Source: an uncultured Sutterella sp. (GTDB taxonomy: Bacteria; Pseudomonadota; Gammaproteobacteria; Burkholderiales; Burkholderiaceae_F). Taken from it: 19,910 nucleotides of DNA. Numbering within the stretch: position 1 is the stretch's first letter; each line of letters opens with the position of its first letter. Under the pieces are notes generated by a model. The model was not told the origin of the DNA and did not search any database. It saw only the letters and a list, made by a program, of their open reading frames with translations. Of this stretch, positions 13,948 through 19,910 are shown in pieces. The position numbers and the translations under genes were made by a program. Location: positions 1 to 19,910 of the forward strand of contig CAJJMF010000018.1 of the NCBI GenBank assembly GCA_905192805.1, given 5' to 3'.

Positions 13948-14838
13948 ATGCAAAAGCGTACTCTCTTTAAAGCCATTCTTGCTACCTCGGCTGCTCTCGT
14001 CATTGGTGGCGTCTTAACGGGTTGCGGTGACGATAAAGCCCCCGCGAAGGCGGCTGCCGAAGAAAAAGTGACGGTCGTTAAAGTGGGCGTCGTGGGTGCC
14101 TATAACGCCCAGTGGGACGAAGTCAACAAGATTTTGGCCCCGAAGCACATCAAAGTGGAATTGGTGAAGTTTTCGGACTACGCCACGCCCAACCGTGCGT
14201 TAAATGACGGTGAAATCGATTTGAACGCTTTCCAGCACAAGGCCTTCTTAGCGAACGACATTAAGCAGAAGCACTACGAAATTGAAGCCATTGGCGACAC
14301 GATCATTGCGCCCTTGGCGATTTATAACAACAAGACAAAGATCAAGAGTCTGAAGGACTTAAAGCAAGGCGACACGATCGCCATTCCGAGTGACTTAACG
14401 AACGGGGGTCGTGCGTTAAAGCTCTTGGAAGCCGCGGGTCTGATTAAAGTGAATCCGGAAAAGGGCTTTATCCCGAATAAGACCGACATTACCGAGAACC
14501 CCTTAGGGCTCAAGATCCTGGAAGCCGAATCGGGTGTGTTAGCCAACGTTCTGCCGGACGTGGCCGCCGCGCTCATCAATGGGGGCAATGCCTTTACCGC
14601 GAAACTCGATCCCACGAAGGATGCGATCTTTGTGGAAAACACGGACCCGAACGTCAACAAGGCCGTGGCTAACTTGGTGAACGTGATCGTGGCCCGCAAG
14701 AAGGATAAAGACAATCCCACCTACAAGGCCGTGGTCGATGCCTACCACACCAAGGAAGTCGCCAACGTGATCTACACGGTTTATAACGGCGCTTACCAGT
14801 GCGCTTGGGAAGGCGCTCCGAAGGCTCCGACGAAGTAA
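13948..14838 (+). CDS. metQ: MetQ-type substrate-binding lipoprotein
   Basis: 296 residues from ATG 13948; AAAGGA is nine bases upstream, whereas the ATG two codons earlier is too close to it. A signal peptide (basic MQKR, hydrophobic LFKAILATSAALVIGGV) ends in the lipobox LTGC, so Cys26 would be lipidated. The mature domain has the NlpA/MetQ signatures VKVGVVGAYNAQWDEV, VELVKFSDYATPNRALNDGEIDLNAFQHKAFL and IAIPSDLTNGGRALKLLEAAGLI. It captures L- or D-methionine or a related compound in the periplasm for the MetNI importer. The transporter genes metN and metI follow 1.8 kb downstream, separated by an M20 hydrolase gene, so the true ligand may be a modified or peptidyl amino acid. Length is normal for the family. 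Confidence 0.92.
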   Translation: MQKRTLFKAILATSAALVIGGVLTGCGDDKAPAKAAAEEKVTVVKVGVVGAYNAQWDEVNKILAPKHIKVELVKFSDYATPNRALNDGEIDLNAFQHKAFLANDIKQKHYEIEAIGDTIIAPLAIYNNKTKIKSLKDLKQGDTIAIPSDLTNGGRALKLLEAAGLIKVNPEKGFIPNKTDITENPLGLKILEAESGVLANVLPDVAAALINGGNAFTAKLDPTKDAIFVENTDPNVNKAVANLVNVIVARKKDKDNPTYKAVVDAYHTKEVANVIYTVYNGAYQCAWEGAPKAPTK

Positions 14839-14839
14839 T

Positions 14840-14866
14840 CCCCTCGCGAGGGGCATGCTGCCCCTC
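14840..14866 (+). terminator. Overlapping hairpins after metQ
   Basis: A perfect palindrome CCCCTCGCGAGGGG (14840-14853) overlaps a GAGGGGCA/TGCCCCTC stem (14848-14866), so the two exclude each other. Placed directly after the metQ stop, they could protect the metQ mRNA end or weaken transcription into the next gene. There is no U-tract. Confidence 0.4.
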
Positions 14867-14895
14867 CCTCTCGCGTGACGGTTAACGGTCGATAA

Positions 14896-15099
14896 AGCGC
14901 CCATAGCCCCTTCGATGTCTTGGGCGCTCGACCTGCGTGTTTTTCGCTCGTGTTGGTGTTTCACTTCGTGTGGATGCGAGGGGCCATTTGGTCACAGGGA
15001 CGACACACAACGGTGCTTGCCCTGTGATGTTCACCGTAGGGTGAACCCAACACGAGGCGAAATTGTGGGTGGGAAGGCTCCGAGAAGCCAAGGCCCACC
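14896..15099 (+). other. Structured region between metQ and the second M20 gene
   Basis: Four stems follow one another: AGCGCCCA/TGGGCGCT (14896-14928), CACAGGG/CCCTGTG (14993-15026), GTTCACC/GGTGAAC (15029-15046) and GGTGGG/CCCACC (15068-15099) with an inner GGCT/AGCC. The last three are almost contiguous, as in a folded mRNA leader. No known riboswitch consensus fits. The M20 start is 172 bases downstream. No gene is supported in 14867-15271. Confidence 0.4.
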
Positions 15100-15271
15100 A
15101 CCGCACGCCGCGCTTTCCGTCCTCCCCGACGCGATGCCATGCCGTTGAGGCCCCTCAACAAGGCAACCACTTGGCAACGCGTGAGGACAACCGTGCGCGA
15201 GCACGCGTAGCGACCTTTACGTCTCAGACGTGTCGCTTTCGGATCCACTTTCTTTTCGTTAAGGATACACC

Positions 15272-16519
15272 ATGACGACCCCCACAACCCTCAGCCCGTC
15301 CACCACGACACCATCCCGTGAGGCGCTCTACGCCCAGATTGAGGCGGCCGTGGCCGAACACTATGCCCCCTATCGCGAGGCTGCCCAAGCCATTCATGCG
15401 CACCCCGAAACGAGTAACCATGAAGTCTTTGCCTGCGACACCTTGACCCGCGCGTTAGCCGCGAACGGCTTTACGATCACGGTCGACGTGGCCGGTCACC
15501 CGACGGGCTTTACCGCGACCTACGCGTCCGGTAAACCCGGTCCCGTTTTGGTCTTTTTGGCCGAATACGATGCCCTGGCGGGTTTAGGGCACGGCTGTGG
15601 GCACAATCTCTTTGGTGCTACAAGTTCCTTAGCGGCCGTGGCGCTTAAAGCCGTGATCGATCGTGTCGGGGGCGAAGTGCGTGTCTACGGGACGCCCGGC
15701 GAAGAAGGGGGTGAAAACGGCAGCGCTAAAGGAAGTTTTGTGCGCGACGGGTATTTTGCCGACTGCGATGCCGCGCTGTGTGTGCACCCCGGCTCGCGCG
15801 GGCACCGCTTGTCCGACAAATCCATTGCCTGTGCGCCCGTCACAATTGAATTCTTTGGGAAACCCGCCCATGCCGCGGGGAGTCCCGAAAAAGGGATTAA
15901 CGCCCTGGACGGCTTGATTTTGACCTATAACGGATTGAACGCGTTGCGCCAGCATGTTACGCCCGACGTACGTATCCACGGGATTATCACCCATGGGGGC
16001 ACGGCTCCCAACGTGGTGCCGGAATACGCTCGTGCGCTCTTTTATTTGCGGGCAGCCACCGCCCCCACGCTTGAGGCCCTTTATCAACGCGCCTTAGACG
16101 TGGTCGCCGGGGCAGCTGCCATGACGGGGGCGCGTGGGGTGATGCAACCCTCGCAAAACCGCGTCGACAATATGGTTGTGACGCCCAGGTTTGATGCGAT
16201 TTACGCTCGCCATTTGCTGGCAGCGGGTGAAGTACTCAATACCGAACCCCGCACGAGTATGGGGTCGTCCGACGTTGGAAACGTCTCCCAGGTGATCCCC
16301 ACGATTCAGCCCTCGATTAGTATTACGGACACGTTTGTGACGCCCCACTCGCAAGACTTTTGCGACGCGGCCATTTCGGAAAAAGGGCTCGCCTCGATTG
16401 CCTTAGGCGCCAAACTCTTAGCGAAAACGGCCTTGGATTTGATTCTCGAACCCGAGACGCTCGCCGCGATTAAAGCCGAACACCGCGATGCCGTGGCGCA
16501 CCAAAACGATGGCGTTTAA
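15272..16519 (+). CDS. M20-family amidohydrolase (AbgB/PM20D2-like) within the met transporter cluster
   Basis: 415 residues from ATG 15272, with AAGGA six bases upstream. Motifs: AIHAHPETSNHE (residues 40-51), FLAEYDALAGLGHGCGHNLFG (Glu98, Cys109, His111), YGTPGEEGGENGSAKG (Glu144, Glu145), VHPGSRG (His172), GKPAHAAGSPEKGINALD in the dimerisation domain, and GSSDVGNVSQVIPTIQP with TPHSQDF near the end. This set fits the group of p-aminobenzoyl-glutamate hydrolase subunit B and dipeptidase-like PM20D2, which cleave amide or peptide bonds in the cytoplasm. The gene lies between metQ and metNI on the same strand, so the imported substrate is probably a conjugate or dipeptide that it hydrolyses. 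An AbgA-like partner is not present next to it; whether it works alone is unknown. Confidence 0.9.
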   Translation: MTTPTTLSPSTTTPSREALYAQIEAAVAEHYAPYREAAQAIHAHPETSNHEVFACDTLTRALAANGFTITVDVAGHPTGFTATYASGKPGPVLVFLAEYDALAGLGHGCGHNLFGATSSLAAVALKAVIDRVGGEVRVYGTPGEEGGENGSAKGSFVRDGYFADCDAALCVHPGSRGHRLSDKSIACAPVTIEFFGKPAHAAGSPEKGINALDGLILTYNGLNALRQHVTPDVRIHGIITHGGTAPNVVPEYARALFYLRAATAPTLEALYQRALDVVAGAAAMTGARGVMQPSQNRVDNMVVTPRFDAIYARHLLAAGEVLNTEPRTSMGSSDVGNVSQVIPTIQPSISITDTFVTPHSQDFCDAAISEKGLASIALGAKLLAKTALDLILEPETLAAIKAEHRDAVAHQNDGV

Positions 16520-16635
16520 TCCGAGAGGCTCAGGAAACGAACCGTACGATAACCCGACTACGTTAAAAACCTCATTAACCCCCCTCATCGAACGAGGCCC
16601 CTCCTCACACGATGTGATATTGACCGGTGAACACG

Positions 16636-17658
16636 ATGATTGAACTCAAACACCTAACCAAAACCTTTGAAACGGACAATGGGCGGCTCACCGCCTTAAA
16701 GGACGTTTCGCTTTCGATCGCTCAGGGCGACATTTACGGCATTATCGGCTTTTCCGGTGCCGGCAAAAGTACGCTTGTGCGCTGTATTAACCTCTTGGAG
16801 CGCCCCGATACGGGGGAAGTGTGGGTCGACGGGACCGAACTCACCCGCTTAAGCGAAGCGCAATTGCGCGCCGAGCGTCATCGCATTGGAATGATCTTTC
16901 AGCACTTTAATTTGATGCCCTCGCGTAGCGTCTCGGAAAACGTCGCGATGGCCTTAAAGCACTCCACGTTGAGTGCAGCGGAAAAAGCGCAAAAGATCGC
17001 CTCGCTCTTAACCCTCGTCGGGTTAGCCGATAAGGCGAACGCTTACCCTTCGCAGCTCTCGGGTGGCCAAAAGCAACGTGTCGCCATTGCGCGTGCGTTA
17101 GCCAACGACCCGAAGGTGCTTTTGTGTGACGAAGCCACAAGCGCCTTGGACCCACAAACGACCCGCTCGATTTTAAAGTTACTAAAAACCGTTAACGACA
17201 CGCTGGGGGTCACGATCGTGATCATTACCCACCAGATGTCGGTCGTGAAAAACATCTGCCGCCATGCGGCCGTGATGGAACACGGGGTGGTGATTGAAGA
17301 AGGACCCGTGACGGACTTATTCGCTCACCCCAAGGCAGCCGTCACCAAAGGCTTTATCGATACCGCGTCCAACATTGACGACTTACGCGACTACTTAGAG
17401 GAAACCCAAGGCAATGGCATTCACCGTGGGCAACCGGTGTATCTACTCACTTACGCGGGCGACGAAACCGGGGAACCCTTAGTGGTGAGTCTTTATCGCG
17501 AATTCCAAGTCACCGCCAACATTCTCTTTGGGAATGTGGACTTAATCGACGGCACGGCCATTGGCAAACTCGGGGTCACGTTAAGTGGTGAGGCGGACGC
17601 GATCACTAAGGCCCTTGACTACATTAAAGCGCACAACGTCACGGTGGAGGTACTCTAA
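16636..17658 (+). CDS. metN: MetN-type ABC transporter ATPase with NIL domain
   Basis: 340 residues from ATG 16636; GGTGA lies five bases before it, and a GTG three codons earlier is inside that signal. The ATPase domain contains Walker A GFSGAGKST (about residues 38-46), Q-loop IFQHFNLMPSRSV, signature LSGGQKQR, Walker B VLLCDEATSALD and the H-loop His in VIITHQMS. From about residue 260 a C-terminal NIL domain begins (LLTYAGDETGEPLVVSLYREFQVTANILFGNVDLIDGTAIGKLGV), which in MetN binds methionine and shuts the transporter by trans-inhibition. This suggests that methionine or a close analogue is still sensed. The stop is two bases before the metI start, so the two are coupled. It powers the MetI permease on the inner face of the membrane. 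Confidence 0.95.
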   Translation: MIELKHLTKTFETDNGRLTALKDVSLSIAQGDIYGIIGFSGAGKSTLVRCINLLERPDTGEVWVDGTELTRLSEAQLRAERHRIGMIFQHFNLMPSRSVSENVAMALKHSTLSAAEKAQKIASLLTLVGLADKANAYPSQLSGGQKQRVAIARALANDPKVLLCDEATSALDPQTTRSILKLLKTVNDTLGVTIVIITHQMSVVKNICRHAAVMEHGVVIEEGPVTDLFAHPKAAVTKGFIDTASNIDDLRDYLEETQGNGIHRGQPVYLLTYAGDETGEPLVVSLYREFQVTANILFGNVDLIDGTAIGKLGVTLSGEADAITKALDYIKAHNVTVEVL

Positions 17659-17660
17659 CA

Positions 17661-18338
17661 ATGAACTGGATTTATGCACTCGCTCCTAACTTGGAGCAAC
17701 TCTGGCCCGAACTCTTAGAAAGCATTCAGCAGACGGCCATCATGGTCTCCATTTCGGGCGTTATCGCCTGGTTTTTAGGGATTGCCACCGGGGTGGTGCT
17801 CGTCACGACCCGTCGTGGTGGGATTTTAGAAAACCGCTGGGTCTTTAACGTGATTGACCGCTTAATCGACATTGTGCGCTCGATCCCGTTCATTATTTTG
17901 ATTGTGCTCTTGATCCCCGTCTCGCGCTTTGTGTTGGGCACGGGCTCGGGGGTTAACGGCTCCTTTGTGGCCCTCATTTGTGGCACGACGCCCTTTTTTG
18001 CCCGTCAGGTCGAACAAGTGCTCTCCGAAGTGGACGCTGGGCTCGTGGAAGCGAGTGCTGCCATGGGCTATTCCCCCTTTGAAATCATCAAAGACGTGTA
18101 CTTACGCGAAAGTATCCCGGGGATTACCCGTGTGACGATGATCACGTTTGTGAGCTTGATGAGCGTCACTGCCATTGCGGGGGCCATTGGGGCGGGGGGT
18201 ATTGGCGACTTTGCCATTCGCTACGGGTACCAGATGCACTACACCGACATGATTTGGTTGTGCGTGATCATTATTTTGGCCACGATCTCGATTTTCCAAT
18301 TAATCGGTAACTGGATTATTCGTCGAGCTACGCACTAA
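17661..18338 (+). CDS. metI: MetI-type ABC transporter permease
   Basis: 225 residues from ATG 17661, with GGAGG inside the end of metN ten bases upstream. About five membrane segments are visible (roughly residues 22-48, 65-92, 98-115, 148-172 and 192-215). The cytoplasmic coupling motif is EASAAMGYSPFEIIKDVYLRESIPGI, the EAA loop that contacts the ATPase. VRSIPFIILIVLLIP and AGAIGAGGIGDFAIRYGYQ are strongly conserved in MetI. It forms the homodimeric membrane channel of the methionine-type importer with MetN and the lipoprotein MetQ. It is the last gene of the cluster and is followed by strong hairpins. Confidence 0.95.
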   Translation: MNWIYALAPNLEQLWPELLESIQQTAIMVSISGVIAWFLGIATGVVLVTTRRGGILENRWVFNVIDRLIDIVRSIPFIILIVLLIPVSRFVLGTGSGVNGSFVALICGTTPFFARQVEQVLSEVDAGLVEASAAMGYSPFEIIKDVYLRESIPGITRVTMITFVSLMSVTAIAGAIGAGGIGDFAIRYGYQMHYTDMIWLCVIIILATISIFQLIGNWIIRRATH

Positions 18339-18368
18339 CGTGCGTCCCTGCGTGTCCTGCTCCTGAAC

Positions 18369-18395
18369 ACTCGCCCGACGGTACGACGGGCGAGT
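18369..18395 (+). terminator. First hairpin after metI
   Basis: ACTCGCCCG pairs with CGGGCGAGT, 31 bases after the metI stop. No U-tract follows, so it is probably a stabilising 3' element, with termination at the next hairpin. Confidence 0.5.
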
Positions 18396-18400
18396 ACCCT

Positions 18401-18447
18401 AGTGAAAGCGCCCAGGATGATCCATCCTGAGCGCTTTCACTTTTTGC
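18401..18447 (+). terminator. Strong intrinsic terminator of the met cluster
   Basis: GTGAAAGCGC pairs with GCGCTTTCAC around an inner stem CAGGATG-ATC-CATCCTG, followed by five T. This 17-pair stem with a U-run on the plus strand ends the metI transcript. Confidence 0.9.
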
Positions 18448-18487
18448 TTTTCGTCTTTCCCCGCGTGAGTGTCCACCCATTGAGCAA

Positions 18488-18516
18488 AAACCCCAGAATC
18501 GTCGATCCTGGGGTTT
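18488..18516 (-). terminator. Terminator of the membrane-protein gene
   Basis: On the minus strand AAACCCCAG pairs with CTGGGGTTT and is followed by further U residues (TTTTTGC). It lies about 90 bases past the stop of the converging membrane-protein gene. Confidence 0.75.
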
Positions 18517-18606
18517 GGGGTTCGAGCTGGGCGAACGGTTTTTCGTTGCCTCCTCACAGTGCGAGCGTGAGGTTCCTCGCCCTCAACCGATACTGTACGT
18601 TGACGG

Positions 18607-19047
18607 TTACTTTGACAGGCCTACTTTGAATCCTATATACGCCAAGCAAACGTTGAGGAAAAAGAGAAACGCCATGACGACAATCGCCCAAAACGGCATC
18701 GCATCCACGGTATACATCCAATAGAAGCTGAAAGCCACTGAGAAAGCCATCGTGACGATAGCATGACGAGCGGAATTCACTACCCAAAGCTTCAGCTTCA
18801 ACATGGTTTCGGACGATTCCAACAGATTCTCAGCTTCTCTCTGCGCATCCCGACGCGTCATATAGACAAGAATAGCCGCACCGCCCAACAGAAGTAGCGT
18901 GATCCCCATCGTGCTTAGCAGAATTTTCACCGGGATCAAACTACGGTCCATCACGATCAAATATATGCCTGCAAACATATCAAAGAGGGTAAGCAATGCC
19001 AAAATAAGTACGACTTTGCCAATGCTTGCAATTGTGGACTTTTGCAT
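18607..19047 (-). CDS. Hypothetical four-helix integral membrane protein
   Basis: 146 residues from ATG 19047, with GGAG seven bases upstream. Four hydrophobic segments are visible at about 11-33, 40-63, 93-113 and 117-140. The loop between the second and third (TRRDAQREAENLLESSETMLKLKL) is charged and probably a cytoplasmic helix or short coiled-coil, which puts both ends on the same side. I do not recognise a family and see no catalytic motif. The gene stands alone, convergent with the met cluster, and is followed by its own terminator. Lower GC and mixed codon use set it slightly apart from the met genes. Confidence 0.75.
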   Translation of the reverse strand: MQKSTIASIGKVVLILALLTLFDMFAGIYLIVMDRSLIPVKILLSTMGITLLLLGGAAILVYMTRRDAQREAENLLESSETMLKLKLWVVNSARHAIVTMAFSVAFSFYWMYTVDAMPFWAIVVMAFLFFLNVCLAYIGFKVGLSK

Positions 19048-19154
19048 AGGTTTCTCCTGCTGGTCAACGCGGTTAAAAAATCAATGAGGTTAATCGGCGG
19101 AAAGAGGTGCTCACCACCTCATACCCGGCGCCTGAACGTCGGATGACGAAGCAT

Positions 19155-19201
19155 CGAAGGAGTGGTGTGTGACACCGCAAGGCGAGTGCCGCACTCCTTC
19201 G
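19155..19201. other. Three-branched inverted repeat
   Basis: A perfect 10-bp stem CGAAGGAGTG/CACTCCTTCG encloses two smaller hairpins, GTGT-gtg-ACAC (19165-19175) and GGC-gagt-GCC (19181-19190), so either strand can fold into a three-way junction. It is 108 bases upstream of the membrane-protein start. It is too short and has the wrong layout for a tRNA. The remainder of 19048-19463 shows no convincing gene. Confidence 0.5.
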
Positions 19202-19463
19202 TAGCGCTTTTGAGTCACTATAGCAAAAAACCACACCAAATTCGTGTCTTGCGAAATACGGCATTGGTTCTAGGTCGTTATGAGGAGATGACCGAAAAAG
19301 CCTACCACTCAGGGAAGAAACCAACGCAGAGCTGGCGAAGATGATCCTCACCACACCAGCGTTTAGAAGGAGTTGTGTGGAGGGTAGATAGAGGGATGTT
19401 TTCGTGGAGGATGTGATGGCACGACCTCACAAAACGCTTGACGTATGAGGCACTTCTTCTAAC

Positions 19464-19493
19464 TTGAAGTCCCGTGCCATTTTCCTCTATACT
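19464..19493 (+). promoter_or_regulatory. Promoter of small RNA copy A
   Basis: TTGAAG and TATACT are separated by 18 bp (4/6 and 5/6 consensus matches), placing transcription start near 19500, where similarity to the second copy is already established. Confidence 0.7.
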
Positions 19494-19499
19494 GAATGT

Positions 19500-19702
19500 A
19501 GTTTCTCTGGAAAGATGTTTCCCCAGCCCAACGGCTCATGCCGTTGCTAAGGCATGGCACTCGTTCTTAATCCTAGGAGACAGGAGATCGGCACCTTTGA
19601 CAGAACCGGGAGAGTGAGGGTCTGTCGAAGTAGAGGGTAGCGTATCATAACCGAGTTGCTTATCACCCGAACTCCCGAACAAACCCGCGTCAGCGGGTTT
19701 TT
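19500..19702 (+). ncRNA. Structured small RNA, copy A
   Basis: About 200 bases between a good promoter and an intrinsic terminator, with no conserved reading frame: the only short frame (ATG 19553, 28 codons) is cut by a stop at codon 10 in the second copy. Conserved stems are AACGGC/GCCGTT around TCAT (19530-19545) and GACAGA/TCTGTC (19599-19626) around a 16-base purine-rich loop accgggagagtgaggg. The unit recurs 272 bp downstream. I cannot assign it to a known family; the betaproteobacterial toxic small RNAs, which are also tandem, are one candidate. Confidence 0.7.
19681..19702 (+). terminator. Terminator of small RNA copy A
   Basis: AAACCCGC pairs with GCGGGTTT around GTCA, ending in five T. 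It closes the copy A transcript 35 bases before the promoter of copy B. Confidence 0.85.
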
Positions 19703-19736
19703 CGTTGTCTAGACTCGTGCAGGATTGAGTTTCCCA

Positions 19737-19765
19737 TTGCTCACTCTGTTGAGTTCCTCTATACT
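19737..19765 (+). promoter_or_regulatory. Promoter of small RNA copy B
   Basis: TTGCTC and TATACT are separated by 17 bp. The -10 element lies exactly 272 bp after that of copy A, so start would be near 19772. Confidence 0.65.
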
Positions 19766-19771
19766 AAAATT

Positions 19772-19910
19772 AGTCTCTCTGGAAAACTGTCTCCCCAGCC
19801 CAACGGCACACGCCGTTGCTAAGGCATGGCATTCGTGTTTAGTCCTAGGAGATAGGGAAGCGGCCACTGGGACAGTACCGGGAAAGTGAGGGACTGTCTA
19901 AGTAGAAGGC
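19772..19910 (+). ncRNA. Structured small RNA, copy B (3' end outside window)
   Basis: Without gaps, 19760-19910 matches 19488-19638 at 124 of 151 positions by hand count. The stem AACGGC/GCCGTT (19802-19817) keeps its pairing while its loop changes to ACAC. The lower stem is GACAGT/ACTGTC (19871-19898): its closing pair has changed from A-T to T-A, a compensatory exchange. The loop accgggaaagtgaggg differs at one base. The terminator would lie beyond the window. Confidence 0.7.

Noticed and set aside
15063..15106. Cobalamin riboswitch suggested by the GAAGCC-type segment
   Set aside because: The conserved B12 box and core arrangement are absent; only a local stem is seen.
19155..19201. tRNA-like cloverleaf
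   Set aside because: At 47 bases with two tiny arms it is too short, and no T-loop or anticodon arm pattern is present.
19073..19354. 93-codon minus-strand frame upstream of the membrane protein
   Set aside because: It reads through the three-branched inverted repeat, has no Shine-Dalgarno sequence and no recognisable pattern.

Overview
The window looks like DNA from a betaproteobacterium, possibly a Sutterellaceae-like member of the Burkholderiales. This is an inference from the DksA type (a CEET/CLEA finger remnant), the MetNIQ proteins and a GC-rich sequence that still uses many TTA leucine codons. No rRNA, tRNA or housekeeping marker is present to settle it.

Left arm (1 to about 8.65 kb) reads as part of a conjugative or integrative element, with all convincing genes on the minus strand. 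In transcription order it holds a CobS/MoxR-like AAA+ ATPase (8653-7379), a 1041-residue protein joining a zincin-like HExxH domain to a C-terminal vWA/MIDAS domain (6762-3637), a 1.7 kb stretch almost empty of convincing genes, a possible 90-residue protein (1894-1622), and a gene running off the left edge (1588-1) whose C-terminal part resembles the TraI_2 domain of MOBH-type relaxases, but without its histidines. The non-coding DNA of this arm contains many short tandem arrays, mostly of 9-12 bp period and with unrelated units, several spaced by about one helical turn.

Middle (about 8.8-10.6 kb) is a small antitoxin island. It has a RelB/DinJ-type antitoxin with no toxin beside it on the plus strand. 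Converging on it is a minus-strand operon of a DUF1902 (HicB-like) antitoxin, a hicA-like toxin gene with a one-base frameshift and a lost histidine, and a Panacea (DUF4065, SocA-like) antitoxin.

Right arm (10.6-18.6 kb) looks chromosomal. It carries dksA and an M20 amidohydrolase on the minus strand, then metQ, a second M20 amidohydrolase, metN and metI on the plus strand. The last four are likely one uptake-and-hydrolysis system: lipoprotein, ATPase and permease import a methionine-like or N-acyl/peptidyl substrate, and the hydrolases release the amino acid. A good FNR-type site lies between the divergent M20 gene and metQ.

Right end (18.6-19.9 kb) has a four-helix membrane protein of unknown function, a three-branched inverted repeat, and two tandem copies, 272 bp apart, of an apparently undescribed structured small RNA. 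Each copy has its own promoter, the first has a clear terminator, and a base pair covaries in a conserved stem.
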